From Lysobacteraceae bacterium (GTDB lineage Bacteria > Bdellovibrionota > UBA1018 > JAGTJX01), in the NCBI GenBank assembly GCA_023657465.1, contig JAGTJX010000002.1, forward strand, positions 62,001 through 126,000: a stretch of DNA of 64,000 nt, written 5' to 3'. Numbering within the stretch: the first letter of the stretch is position 1; every line of letters starts with the position of its first letter. Made by a program: the position numbers and the translations under genes. The notes beneath the pieces were generated by a model, which worked only from the letters and a program-made list of their open reading frames with translations, was not told the origin of the DNA and ran no database searches. This document shows, piece after piece, positions 54,020-63,779 of the stretch.

Positions 54020-55225
54020 TTACCAGAATTCCTTTACAGTTTTAATGACATAATCTACTTCAATTTTAGACATTAAAGGATGAGAACCCCAGTAGATTCC
54101 GGAATCCATCACTCGATTAGCACCACTGAGGTCACTTACTGTACGATGAGGTAGCGTTTTGAAAGCGGGTTGCCTTGCTAGATTGCCACATATTATTGGG
54201 CGCGTTTCAATCCCATTTTTTTCAAGGTGACCTTGAAACTTTCTTTTAGTCTCTTCATTTTTCAGCAATACAGGATAGCCAAACCAAGTCGAGTCCGTTT
54301 GAGCAGTTGTTTTCATTGGGATGAGTGATCCAGATGATATGAGATCAACAAATGCGTTATTCCATGTGTTTGCGATTTCAACTCTTCGGTCGTTAAAAGC
54401 AGATAATTTTTTTAGCTGAATTTTTCCAAAAGCTGCATTCACTTCAGTGGGTCTTAAATTGAATCCCATGTTAACAAAAAGATAACGAGGATCAAGATCA
54501 GGGTATTTTTTTTCTACAGCTTCTCTGTTTTTTAAATGCCTCGTCCATCCATGAGCACGAAGAGTTCTTAAGAGTTCAGCTATGTCGTCATGAGGCGTAA
54601 CGATCATTCCGCCTTCGATCGTTGTGATATGATGAGAAAAGAAAAAGCTATAGGTACCAATATCTCCCCATGTGCCAACAGTCTTTCCTTGATGCTTGGT
54701 TCCCAAGCTTTCGCATGTGTCTTCAATAATCCAAAGCCTATGTTTTTCAGCAAGCTGTTTAATTGGGCCCATAGGCACAGCATTACCCAAAACATGTACA
54801 GGACAGATCGCAACTGTTTTTGGACTAATTGCCTTTTCAACATCCTCGAATTTCATTTGGAGAGTTTCAGGATCACTATCAACGAATACTGGAACTCCGC
54901 CTGCTTGGAGAATTGGCCATACGGTTGTAGACCAAGTTAAAGCAGGAACAATAACCTCATCCCCAGGTTGCATGCGTTTGCGGCCTTTTATTTCTGGCAT
55001 TGCAAAGTTAGCTAGCGCAAAAAAAGCCAATAAGTTTGCAGACGAGCCTGAGTTAACAAAAATCGCATTTTTAACATTTAATGTCTGAGCGAATTGCTCT
55101 TCGAATTCAAAACATTGTTTACCCATGGTGACGTGCCCAGACTCAAGAACGTTTACAGCAGCACGTATCTCATCATGGCCAAAAGTAGATAAGTTTAAAG
55201 GAATGTTCATTTTAGACAGATTCAT
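54020..55225 (-). CDS. PLP-dependent sugar 3-dehydratase (ColD-like)
   Basis: 401 residues of the DegT/DnrJ/EryC1 fold. The place of the PLP Lys reads SFFFSHHITTIEGGM, with His198 instead of Lys, the hallmark of the ColD/RfbH 3-dehydratases. The Cys-x-Cys Fe-S cluster of RfbH is not present where expected, so it is closer to ColD, which removes the 3-hydroxyl of GDP-4-keto-6-deoxymannose. Gmd lies at 61471-62586, which would supply that substrate. It precedes the epimerase/reductase by one base. Confidence 0.85.
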   Translation of the reverse strand: MNLSKMNIPLNLSTFGHDEIRAAVNVLESGHVTMGKQCFEFEEQFAQTLNVKNAIFVNSGSSANLLAFFALANFAMPEIKGRKRMQPGDEVIVPALTWSTTVWPILQAGGVPVFVDSDPETLQMKFEDVEKAISPKTVAICPVHVLGNAVPMGPIKQLAEKHRLWIIEDTCESLGTKHQGKTVGTWGDIGTYSFFFSHHITTIEGGMIVTPHDDIAELLRTLRAHGWTRHLKNREAVEKKYPDLDPRYLFVNMGFNLRPTEVNAAFGKIQLKKLSAFNDRRVEIANTWNNAFVDLISSGSLIPMKTTAQTDSTWFGYPVLLKNEETKRKFQGHLEKNGIETRPIICGNLARQPAFKTLPHRTVSDLSGANRVMDSGIYWGSHPLMSKIEVDYVIKTVKEFW

Positions 55226-55329
55226 GAATCATTGAGATATGTTGTAGCTAATCAAGTAGCAATAAAATAATGCAATGAGTAGTGATTTTATTGAATTGTA
55301 GGATGAAGTCATTTGAATATTATAAAAAG

Positions 55330-56010
55330 CTAAAGTTTTTTTGATTTAAGCTTATAAATTGCAAGCGTAATGAGTGAAACAAGCGCGATACTGAGTATGA
55401 TGCATGTTGCGAGGTTAGGAAACACAGGTTGCTCATTTGATGTAACGGATTTTGAATAGCTAAAAAAACGAGTTGCATCTTCATTGAGATACATGATGAC
55501 ATTTAATTCTTTTAAATGAGCGTCGGCTATCATTTGGTGAATTTGATAGAGATAGTAAGTGTCTGCTAAATTCATTGATTGTTTAATATTTGTTGTTTTT
55601 AAATAGTTATCTAGTTTTGTCCTGATGAGTTTAAGTTCTTCGAGTTCTTTAAGCTTAGGGTTTACAAGAGAGTCGTATTGAGTTCTGAATTTCTGATTAA
55701 GTGCTTCCATCATTTTCTGTGGAGCATTTAAAAGTAATGAATAATTATTAGACCTAAATTTAACAGTATATTGAAAAGTATCTGTTCTAAAATATCTAGC
55801 ACTTACACCCGGAGATCGAGATTCTGTTTCGTCTAATACTCTATTTACATCTGACCATGAAAACACTTGTTTTCGATCAACTCTGCCAATCTCTAATATT
55901 CCAGAAGTTTCGTATTCTTTGGGTAGAGTAAAATAAATAGAAATTCCAAGTATTATTCCTAGAGTTGCAGCAATAATAAGATGTTTAATTAATTTTTTTT
56001 TCATTTTCAA
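55330..56010 (-). CDS. Wzz-like chain-length determinant protein
   Basis: 226 residues. Two membrane segments at the ends (LIIAATLGIILGISIYF and CIILSIALVSLITLAIYKL) with a long charged helical periplasmic loop between them; TLPKEYETSGILEIGRV follows the first segment as in Wzz. PVFPNLATC before the second resembles the Pro-rich stretch of that family. It would set glycan chain length with the polymerase, whose gene overlaps its start by 26 bases. AT-rich. Confidence 0.75.
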   Translation of the reverse strand: MKMKKKLIKHLIIAATLGIILGISIYFTLPKEYETSGILEIGRVDRKQVFSWSDVNRVLDETESRSPGVSARYFRTDTFQYTVKFRSNNYSLLLNAPQKMMEALNQKFRTQYDSLVNPKLKELEELKLIRTKLDNYLKTTNIKQSMNLADTYYLYQIHQMIADAHLKELNVIMYLNEDATRFFSYSKSVTSNEQPVFPNLATCIILSIALVSLITLAIYKLKSKKL

Positions 56011-57370
56011 ACCACCTTTTTATCACATTATCAATAATCATTGCTGTTAAATGTAAAACAAAGAATACAGTTAAAGCTCTATAAAAGACAAAAGATTGAT
56101 AAAGAGTACCTCGGAATAAAGCAGCTGTAAGTACTCCGGTCGCAAAAAAAGAAGTAAATGTGCGAGCCTGAACTGTGTAAAAGTAGACCCTTCCAATTCC
56201 GAAACTAATAATGGCAGGAATAAAAAAACAACCAGGCATAAGAAAGTTGAGATAGGCTTCAGAAAGCTCAAATATTCCCCCACCATAAGGAACATAGTTG
56301 TCATAGAAAATAAAGGATAGGTCTCTTGGGCGATCAGGATAAATAATTTGTGGTAAAGTCCTTAATGCATAATCAAAGTAAGATTGTCCATTGAGAGGTG
56401 AAATAGCATCTTTAGCAAGAAGTGTTATTGAATTATAGAGGGTAGCGGCTATATCTCCAAAGGTGCTTGTTTGGAAAAGGTAGTTTCCAAAATAATCATA
56501 GGTTCTCACACGAGACTGCATATAGATTAACGCGTCTGTGAATTTAAAACCAGAGGAAGCAGAAGCGCGAAAAGCACCCCAGCCCATAACAAATATATAT
56601 CCACCAACAAATACACTGATAATCTGCCAACCTTTTAGTTGAACTCTATAGCGAAGTAAGAAGAGTGTAGTTAAGCCAACCCAAACACCAACAAACTCAG
56701 ACCTCATGCCTCTGAAGAGCATGCAGAAAAAGAGAGAGTAAATAATCGTAGCTGTAAAAATAAAAAGTTTAAATTTAGATATATTATTTTCATAAATTAA
56801 GCTGAGAAACGCTCCCAGTAAACTTACTGCTACAAAAAAATTATAGGAACCAAATCCAAAGGGCGGAGGATTATGTAGAGCTGTATAAGAAGAATCCCAT
56901 ATAAATGGACCTAATATAATTGAAAGAAAGGTAGAAGAAATAATAGCAATGACTAGGTAGAACCAAAAATATACACTTATTGTTTCTGACTCAAGAGAAG
57001 TTGCTATAGGTCTAGTTTTAAAAAGTTCTCGAGATGCCGCCCAACCTACACCATGTCCACTAAGCGCAAGAGCTGTAAGCAAAGCAACATATATTGAAAT
57101 CTCTCTAGTTTGAATGAGCGCAGCATAGTTCATGACAATAGTCCCAATGGGCTGTGTCTGTAAAAGGTAGCTTGTTAAAATTCCAGGAACAATGAGTAGA
57201 ACAAACCTTAGTAAATAGACGAGATTCCATTTTTCAGAAATAATGCTTAAGGATGAAATGACAAGTGATGATAGTGCAATAAAAAAAAGAGTAGAGTCAT
57301 GAAAATGAAATTGAGCAATGTATCCAAATGCAGCTAGTAAACCAGAGAAACCGCATAGGATTAAAGTCAT
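55985..57370 (-). CDS. wzy: O-antigen polymerase-like membrane protein (Wzy)
   Basis: 461 residues with about 12 hydrophobic segments and a long periplasmic loop near residues 285-350 (LAKDAISPLNGQSYFDYALRT) that is typical of oligosaccharide repeat unit polymerases. Sequence is not conserved in the family, so the call rests on topology and on the Wzz-like gene after it. It should polymerise lipid-linked repeats in the periplasm. AT-rich. Confidence 0.75.
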   Translation of the reverse strand: MTLILCGFSGLLAAFGYIAQFHFHDSTLFFIALSSLVISSLSIISEKWNLVYLLRFVLLIVPGILTSYLLQTQPIGTIVMNYAALIQTREISIYVALLTALALSGHGVGWAASRELFKTRPIATSLESETISVYFWFYLVIAIISSTFLSIILGPFIWDSSYTALHNPPPFGFGSYNFFVAVSLLGAFLSLIYENNISKFKLFIFTATIIYSLFFCMLFRGMRSEFVGVWVGLTTLFLLRYRVQLKGWQIISVFVGGYIFVMGWGAFRASASSGFKFTDALIYMQSRVRTYDYFGNYLFQTSTFGDIAATLYNSITLLAKDAISPLNGQSYFDYALRTLPQIIYPDRPRDLSFIFYDNYVPYGGGIFELSEAYLNFLMPGCFFIPAIISFGIGRVYFYTVQARTFTSFFATGVLTAALFRGTLYQSFVFYRALTVFFVLHLTAMIIDNVIKRWFENEKKIN

Positions 57371-57423
57371 CTTTGGAAGATAGCGACAATAACAAGTGAA
57401 ATCAATATAGAACTCATGAGCAT

Positions 57424-58725
57424 CTAGATCCTTGAGGCAGCTTTTGCATGCATTCTAAAAGATAATGAAACAAGCAGTAAAAAAAGAAACTGGCTTCCTG
57501 TGTATATCCATGCGTAATTTATTGGAGTTGCTAGATGTTTTGGAGTTAAAAGCAGTAATGTAAGATAAACAGATAAGGAAATGGTCTTAGCTACATTAGG
57601 AGAAAGTGCATCTCTAGCAGTATAAATGGGTATAGTAATGGTTTGAGTTAACCCCATAACGGCAGTTCCTAATAAAGTAATTGGCAAAATAGATTCAACA
57701 TTAAGAAATTTAGCGCCAAATAAAAGAGGTGTTAATATTCGTGAGAATAAAAAGCCAAATAAAGCCATTATGATATAAAAAAACACTGAAAGTTTTAAAA
57801 ACTGAATAACGGGTTTCCATGCACTCTTAAGTGGTGAGTCAACTGATTCAGCAGCCGATTGAGTAATGATAGGATAAAAGTAACCCATCAAAATAGAATT
57901 AATCACTCCGGCAACAGCAAGAGAGAGGCCTATAGCTTGTACAAATATTGCTGTAGAAGAAGTATCAGAATGCTGGGCTAAACCCCAGCGCTCAGCTGAA
58001 GCAGCTGCTTGGGCAATGATTGTAGTAAAAAAAGTAGGAAGGAAAAAATTTTTATACGAATTGAAGCTCAGTAGTTCAAAGCCTGTTTTTCCAGAATGAC
58101 TCGCTTTTCTTTGCTTTAACAATAAGTAAAAAAAACTGCTCGCTAAAACACCGGCACTCAAAGAGTGAATGGTTTGAGCATTCAACAATGCATTAAGAGA
58201 AGATTCGCCTGCAAACAAAACTCCAAGACTGAGGAAAAGAGGTCTTCCGAATGTATTCATCCAATCTAAGATTCCAGCTAAAACACGTCTTCTTTCGGAT
58301 GTAGGAATAGAGTAAAAGGTTTGAAAAAGTGCTTGAAAAATTGCCATAAGGCAAACGCAGAGCGCAATTTTAACTGAAGATACTTCGAAAAGTTGAAAAT
58401 GATATAAAATCCAACAGATGATAATTGAAAGCCATGATTGAATAAAGAGCGCATAAATTATTCTTTTTAAAAACCAATGAGTTAAATTATTTTTTATCGC
58501 AACTGGCCAGTTATGGACAATATAGAGATAGCTACTTGAAGTCGGTATAATGATCCAAAGAGTCAGGTTTAGTAGTAAGTAGAGTTTTCCAAGTTCAGAA
58601 GGAGTAGCGACTTCAGTTAAAAGTCGATTTGATAACAAAGAAAAAATAGCTCCAATGCCAGAGAACATTAAAACTTGCAAAGCTTCACGGTTTTTCAATA
58701 GTCTCTGTAATGGTTTAGAAATCAT
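57424..58725 (-). CDS. wzx: Flippase-like polysaccharide transporter (Wzx/MATE-type)
   Basis: 433 residues with 12 or so hydrophobic segments and no nucleotide-binding motif. The arrangement (LQVLMFSGIGAIFSLLSNRL first segment; later ASPSELG-like turn as ATPSELGKLYLLLN) fits the MATE-like Wzx group. It would flip lipid-linked repeat units across the inner membrane. It lies directly upstream of the polymerase gene, 53 bases away. AT-rich. Confidence 0.75.
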   Translation of the reverse strand: MISKPLQRLLKNREALQVLMFSGIGAIFSLLSNRLLTEVATPSELGKLYLLLNLTLWIIIPTSSSYLYIVHNWPVAIKNNLTHWFLKRIIYALFIQSWLSIIICWILYHFQLFEVSSVKIALCVCLMAIFQALFQTFYSIPTSERRRVLAGILDWMNTFGRPLFLSLGVLFAGESSLNALLNAQTIHSLSAGVLASSFFYLLLKQRKASHSGKTGFELLSFNSYKNFFLPTFFTTIIAQAAASAERWGLAQHSDTSSTAIFVQAIGLSLAVAGVINSILMGYFYPIITQSAAESVDSPLKSAWKPVIQFLKLSVFFYIIMALFGFLFSRILTPLLFGAKFLNVESILPITLLGTAVMGLTQTITIPIYTARDALSPNVAKTISLSVYLTLLLLTPKHLATPINYAWIYTGSQFLFLLLVSLSFRMHAKAASRI

Positions 58726-58821
58726 GAGTGCTCTAGGAACGTAATCTGGATTTTGTTTTTAATCAAAAGATTATATAGCTTTAATGAGTGATTGTGCTTT
58801 AGTTTGATGCTGGAGTTAATA

Positions 58822-59517
58822 ATGAAAAAAAACATTTATATAAAGAAAACAAAAGATTTAGTACGTCCGTTTTTATACGGTTTTAAATACCTCTATCACT
58901 CTATTGTGGGGAACCAGTTTTTGGCTCAAGCCAATAAATGGTTTCTATTTAAAGGAGATGAAAAACTATTATTAAACCATCGTTTGTCCAAAGACAGCTT
59001 AGTGATGGATATCGGTGGATATAAAGGTGTTTTTATTAAACAGATTTTAAATATAAGTCCAGTCAACGTGCATCTGTTTGAACCCATTCCTGAATACATT
59101 GGAGTTCTTAAAGATAAATTTAAAGATCAATCGAATGTAATCATTCATCAGTTCGGACTTTCGGATCACGATGGACGTGTTGAGTTTTATATGAATTCAG
59201 ATGGAACTTCAGAGTTTGGAAAAGCGGGTAATAAAATTAGCGTTGAACTTAAGAAGGCCTCTCAGTTTTTCGATAGCTTAGGTATTAAGTCTATTGATTT
59301 GTTTTCTCTTAATATCGAGGGAGGAGAGTATAGCGTTTTAGATGACTTAATTAAGTCAGGTTGGCTTTCTAAGATTAAGTTCATGCAGATTCAGTTTCAT
59401 CAGACCGTTCCGAACTCTAATAGTTTAAGAGAGTCTCTCATTGAAAAAATTCAAGCAACTCATGAAGCTACTTTTTCTTATCCATTTGTATGGGAAGGTT
59501 TTCGGCTAAGAAGTTGA
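58822..59517 (+). CDS. FkbM-family methyltransferase
   Basis: 231 residues. VMDIGGYKGVFIKQIL (SAM site), VHLFEPIPEYIGVL and SIDLFSLNIEGGEYSVLDDL match the FkbM family that O-methylates sugars and natural products. The ATG at 58822 with GGAG upstream is chosen over the frame start at 58792. It probably methylates a hydroxyl of the surface glycan. It converges with the acyltransferase gene. Confidence 0.87.
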   Translation: MKKNIYIKKTKDLVRPFLYGFKYLYHSIVGNQFLAQANKWFLFKGDEKLLLNHRLSKDSLVMDIGGYKGVFIKQILNISPVNVHLFEPIPEYIGVLKDKFKDQSNVIIHQFGLSDHDGRVEFYMNSDGTSEFGKAGNKISVELKKASQFFDSLGIKSIDLFSLNIEGGEYSVLDDLIKSGWLSKIKFMQIQFHQTVPNSNSLRESLIEKIQATHEATFSYPFVWEGFRLRS

Positions 59518-59529
59518 TTTTGATTGCGA

Positions 59530-61428
59530 TTACTTGATCTTATAGTCAGCTTTAATTTTATTTCCTAAGTAGATCGAGCCGTTAACGTTTAAATGGCCGT
59601 TATCTCTAAAAAAAAGCTTTCCATTTTGTGCCATAAAGCAATCTTCAGTATTACAGAAATAGCGTGATGTTTTTAAAATAGTAACGTGTGGGTTTTTCTG
59701 AAAAATCGCTTCGATTGAAGGATAAAATGTAGAGTGTTGTGAGTTATAAAAACTTGTTTTTTCGCTACATTTAAAACTTCTTATAGAGTTACCTGCATAT
59801 TTGCAATGCTTGGGGCTGAAAGAGAAGTTGGGTGTATCGTCGGTGATGTAGATTTTTTTATTTCTTAGTTCTGTGACTGTTTTCTGTAGTTCTTGTTCTA
59901 GGCTGCTCCCTGAGGGAATCTCTCCCCAGCGTACAAACCAGTATGCAGAAATAATTATCGTAGTGATCCTAGGGTTGCTAATTACAGAGTCGTATATTTT
60001 AGAATATTCACTATTCGAATAAAAAGGAATGGATCCTTTGGTGTAGTAAGCGATGTTTTTATTAGGAAAGGCAAGGGCAAGGCCAATAAACAGATGTTCT
60101 GCATGGCTATCTCCAATAATTACAGTGTCAATCGGTCCAGCTTTGGTTTGAAAGCAGCGAATGTATTCTCCGTATTTAAGGGCGTCTTTTAAAAGGTCGT
60201 CTGGAGTGCAAAGAACAAATTTGCCGTATGGATATTGATGAAAAATATCATGCCCTATATCGCCTTCGTTGATCACCTTCAGTTGATTGGCAAAGCGCTG
60301 TGGAAGTCCATTTTTTAAGTAAGTGAGGTAACCTGCTGTCCCAATGCAAAGCATTCCAGTGATTAAAGCATATACAGAGAATTTTGATTTGCTGAAGCGA
60401 AAAGGTTTTTCAATTGCTGCATATGTTATCCAGGCGAAGACAAAAGAAAGTGCAACCGCAATCAATCTTTGTTGACGAGTGGGGAATTCTGTTACCACTA
60501 TTTTGAGAAAAGTGAGGATTGGCCAATGCCACAAGTAGAGTGGGAAGCTAATCAGCCCAATCCAAACAAGAGGTTTGCTGGATAATATTTTTTGATTAAT
60601 CCAAGCCTTGTCGCCCGCTGCAATGATTAGCGAGGTGCCTACAGTAGGAAGCAAGGCCCACCAGCCTGGGAATTCACTGTTGCTAGAAATAAACACTAGC
60701 GCTAAAAAAAGAATAAAAAATCCTAAACTTGAAATAATTGTTTTTTTCTTATGAGACCAATGAGTAAGTAATTCTTCCTTATAAACCTTAAAATAAGATA
60801 GTAGTGCTCCAGTCATCAGTTCCCAAAAGCGTGTGAGTGGGGAGTAGAAGGTGGCTGTGATGTCTTTATTAATAATGATGATATTTAATAAAAAAGAAAT
60901 AGTAATTATTGAAAGTGTAACTATCAGTAAATTAGATTTTTTTTTCCAAGAAGCCCACAGTAGAAGTGGCCAAATAAAATAAAACTGTTCTTCAATTCCT
61001 AATGACCAGAGATGAAGTAGTGGCTTTGTGTCTGCAGAGGAATCGAAGTATCCGCTTTCCTGCCAAAGTATAAGATTGGATATAAATCCAGCCCCTCCAG
61101 CAATGTGTTTACCTAAAATCTTGAACTCATCAGCAAGTAGTCCTAGCCATGAAAACAGGAAGCAGCCAAGTAACACTGTAATGAGCGAAGGAAAAATTCG
61201 TTTAATACGTCTACTGTAAAACTCGATGAAGCTAAAGTCGTTGTGACTGAGTTTTTCAAAAATAATCGTTGAAATAAGAAAGCCTGAAATTACAAAAAAA
61301 ACATCTACTCCAATAAATCCGCTTTTAATTTTACTTGGAAATGCGTGGTAACCTACCACGAGCAAGACTGCCAAAGCCCTTAATCCATCAATGTCAGCTC
61401 GGTATTTGACAATAGGATGATTTGACAT
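59530..61428 (-). CDS. Acyltransferase-3 family protein with SGNH domain (OafA-like)
   Basis: 632 residues. DIDGLRALAVLLVVGYHAFP and VDVFFVISGFLIS are the acyltransferase-3 N-terminal signatures; about 10 membrane segments run to ~residue 370, then a periplasmic SGNH domain with VIIGDSHAEHLFIG (Ser) and DNGHLNVNGS (Asp/His). Such proteins O-acetylate surface glycans. It lies on the minus strand, 42 bases after gmd. AT-rich. Confidence 0.93.
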   Translation of the reverse strand: MSNHPIVKYRADIDGLRALAVLLVVGYHAFPSKIKSGFIGVDVFFVISGFLISTIIFEKLSHNDFSFIEFYSRRIKRIFPSLITVLLGCFLFSWLGLLADEFKILGKHIAGGAGFISNLILWQESGYFDSSADTKPLLHLWSLGIEEQFYFIWPLLLWASWKKKSNLLIVTLSIITISFLLNIIIINKDITATFYSPLTRFWELMTGALLSYFKVYKEELLTHWSHKKKTIISSLGFFILFLALVFISSNSEFPGWWALLPTVGTSLIIAAGDKAWINQKILSSKPLVWIGLISFPLYLWHWPILTFLKIVVTEFPTRQQRLIAVALSFVFAWITYAAIEKPFRFSKSKFSVYALITGMLCIGTAGYLTYLKNGLPQRFANQLKVINEGDIGHDIFHQYPYGKFVLCTPDDLLKDALKYGEYIRCFQTKAGPIDTVIIGDSHAEHLFIGLALAFPNKNIAYYTKGSIPFYSNSEYSKIYDSVISNPRITTIIISAYWFVRWGEIPSGSSLEQELQKTVTELRNKKIYITDDTPNFSFSPKHCKYAGNSIRSFKCSEKTSFYNSQHSTFYPSIEAIFQKNPHVTILKTSRYFCNTEDCFMAQNGKLFFRDNGHLNVNGSIYLGNKIKADYKIK

Positions 61429-61470
61429 TGTTTAATGTAGACCTTTTGTTTTAAAAAAAAAGACTGTTTT

Positions 61471-62586
61471 TTAAAGATGGAATCCTTCTTCATGGATCAA
61501 TTTTTCAACTGGTGTGATTTTCTCACGAGTCATCTTGAGTTCTTGCTCGACTCTGAGTAGGTCAGTTTTGATCATTTCAGAGCACAGTTGCTCGACTGTC
61601 ACTTTCGGAGTCCATCCTAAGATGCGTTTAGCTTTCTCAGCGTTTCCTAAGAGTTGTTCTACTTCGGTAGGTCTGAAATAATTTGCATCCACACTCACCA
61701 GTGTTTTGCCGGTTTTCTTGTCTCTTCCGATTTCTTTTGCGCCAACGCCATCGAATTCTATCTCCATGTCGACATACTTGAATGACATTCGGATGAAGTC
61801 TCTGACAGAAGTCATCTTGCCTGTAGCAAGCACGAAATCATCAGGAGTAGAATGCTGGAGCATCATCCACATGCCTTCAACGTAATCTTTGGCATGACCC
61901 CAGTCGCGCTGAGCATCTAGATTTCCAACGGATAGGGTAGGCTGAAGTCCGTGCTTGATTCTGCTCACTGCGCGAGTGATTTTGCGAGTGACGAAGGTTT
62001 CACCACGGATCGGACTCTCGTGATTGAAGAGAATTCCGTTGGAAGCAAACATTCCGTAAGCCTCACGATAGTTCACAGTGATCCAGTATCCGTAGAGCTT
62101 CGCTACACCATAAGGACTGCGTGGGTAGAAGGGGGTGGTTTCTTTCTGTGGGATCTCCTGAACTTTTCCGAAAAGTTCGCTCGTGGATGCTTGATAGAAT
62201 TTTGTTTTCTTAGTGAGTCCTAAGATACGAACTGATTCGAGTAATCTGAGCACACCCATTGCATCAGAGTTTGCAGTGTATTCTGGAGTATCGAAGCTTA
62301 CTTGAACGTGACTTTGAGCGCCCAAGTTATAAATTTCATCAGGTTGAATTTCTTGCATGAGGCGAATCAGATTCGTGCTGTCGGTGAGATCTCCGTAGTG
62401 CATGAAGAATCTCTCGCGAGTGAGATTACGATCTTCAAACCAATGATCGAGTCGCTGAGTATTGAATGAACTCGAGCGTCTTTTCATCCCGTGAACGATG
62501 TAGTTTTTTTTGAGTAAAAGGTTGATGAGGTAAGCACCGTCTTGACCTGTTGCACCAACAACGAATGCTATTTTTTGAGCCGCCAT
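61471..62586 (-). CDS. gmd: GDP-mannose 4,6-dehydratase
   Basis: 371 residues. [44 protein letters not shown] and [11 protein letters not shown] (YxxxK) with [20 protein letters not shown] are diagnostic. It turns GDP-mannose into GDP-4-keto-6-deoxymannose, the substrate for a fucose synthase or for the ColD-like dehydratase found at 54020-55225. Full family length. It probably shares a transcript with the acyltransferase gene after it. Confidence 0.96.
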   Translation of the reverse strand: MAAQKIAFVVGATGQDGAYLINLLLKKNYIVHGMKRRSSSFNTQRLDHWFEDRNLTRERFFMHYGDLTDSTNLIRLMQEIQPDEIYNLGAQSHVQVSFDTPEYTANSDAMGVLRLLESVRILGLTKKTKFYQASTSELFGKVQEIPQKETTPFYPRSPYGVAKLYGYWITVNYREAYGMFASNGILFNHESPIRGETFVTRKITRAVSRIKHGLQPTLSVGNLDAQRDWGHAKDYVEGMWMMLQHSTPDDFVLATGKMTSVRDFIRMSFKYVDMEIEFDGVGAKEIGRDKKTGKTLVSVDANYFRPTEVEQLLGNAEKAKRILGWTPKVTVEQLCSEMIKTDLLRVEQELKMTREKITPVEKLIHEEGFHL

Positions 62587-62657
62587 TTTATTTGTTTTCC
62601 TAGTGCGAACGTTTTATCTTCTGTTCGCTGTATAGGCAAGGAGCAGGGCGTCAGTTT

Positions 62658-63779
62658 ATGAAGTTTTTACTCATAGTTGGGACTAGGCCTGAGGCTATCA
62701 AAATGTCTTCCGTTTGCCGATCACTTCGTGCTGTTTCTGGGTTTGAAACAGAGATCTGCTTCACGGGTCAGCACCAAGAGTTGGTTTCTCCGATGTTAGA
62801 TCTCTTCCAGATGAAACCCAAGTTCACACTTGCGTCCATGAAGCCGGGGCAAAGTCTCTCTGAACTCACTTCTTCGCTTTTTCAAGGGATAAGCTCAGTT
62901 ATTACTGAATACAAGCCAGACGGAATCCTCGTTCAAGGGGATACGACGAGTGTTTTTGTCGGTGGGGTTTGTGGGTTTTATCAGAAAATCCCTGTTTTCC
63001 ATGTCGAGGCAGGGCTTAGGACAGGTGATCTCACTTCTCCATTTCCTGAAGAAGCCAATCGAAGGCTCGTCTCTGAGATCACTTCACTTCATTTTGCTCC
63101 TACAGAAGGAGCAAAGCTGGCGTTGCTGAATGAAGGATTTAAGGCCGAGACAGTTGAAGTGACGGGAAACACTGGAATTGACGCTACTCACCTGGCTGTC
63201 AGAGCACTTGAAAAAGGAGAATGGAAGCCCAAAACTCCAGCTCCAAAAACTCCTTTCATCTTGGTCACTCTACACAGAAGAGAGTCTCAAGCGACAGGTA
63301 TCACAGCAGTCAGCAAGGCTCTTGATAGAATTTCTGAGAAGCACGGTCTACCCATTATTTTCCCTGTGCACTTAAACCCACAAGTGCGCGATGTGGTGTT
63401 TAGAGAATTGAGTCCGACAGGTGAGCGTATCCAATTAGTTGAGCCTATGGATTACGCATCTTTCATGGATCATCTGAGGTCAGCGCGAATCATCGTGACG
63501 GATTCTGGAGGGATTCAAGAAGAAGCAACCGCACTTGGAAAAGCGATTGTGATTGCGCGGGATAATACCGAGCGACCTGAAGTACTCAATAGTCCGCTCT
63601 GCAAAATCGCTGGAACGACTGAAGAGGGGATTGTCCAAGCTACAGAAGAACTACTGTCATCGCGTGCAGTTCCGACTACCGAGCAAAAAAATAGTTTTGG
63701 GGATGGCCAAGCATCAGAGAGAATTGTCAAAAGATTGAGGAGCTATTATGAAAATTTGGGTCGTATTACCCGCGTATAA
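62658..63779 (+). CDS. wecB: UDP-N-acetylglucosamine 2-epimerase, non-hydrolysing
   Basis: 373 residues. LLIVGTRPEAIKMSSV, CFTGQHQELVSPML, VQGDTTSVFVGGV, FHVEAGLRTGDLTSPFPEEANRR and IIVTDSGGIQEEA identify the family. It would interconvert UDP-GlcNAc and UDP-ManNAc. It is a second such gene beside the CapG-like one at 43517, with a better WecB match. Its 3' end overlaps the following GT2 gene by 32 bases. Confidence 0.92.
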   Translation: MKFLLIVGTRPEAIKMSSVCRSLRAVSGFETEICFTGQHQELVSPMLDLFQMKPKFTLASMKPGQSLSELTSSLFQGISSVITEYKPDGILVQGDTTSVFVGGVCGFYQKIPVFHVEAGLRTGDLTSPFPEEANRRLVSEITSLHFAPTEGAKLALLNEGFKAETVEVTGNTGIDATHLAVRALEKGEWKPKTPAPKTPFILVTLHRRESQATGITAVSKALDRISEKHGLPIIFPVHLNPQVRDVVFRELSPTGERIQLVEPMDYASFMDHLRSARIIVTDSGGIQEEATALGKAIVIARDNTERPEVLNSPLCKIAGTTEEGIVQATEELLSSRAVPTTEQKNSFGDGQASERIVKRLRSYYENLGRITRV

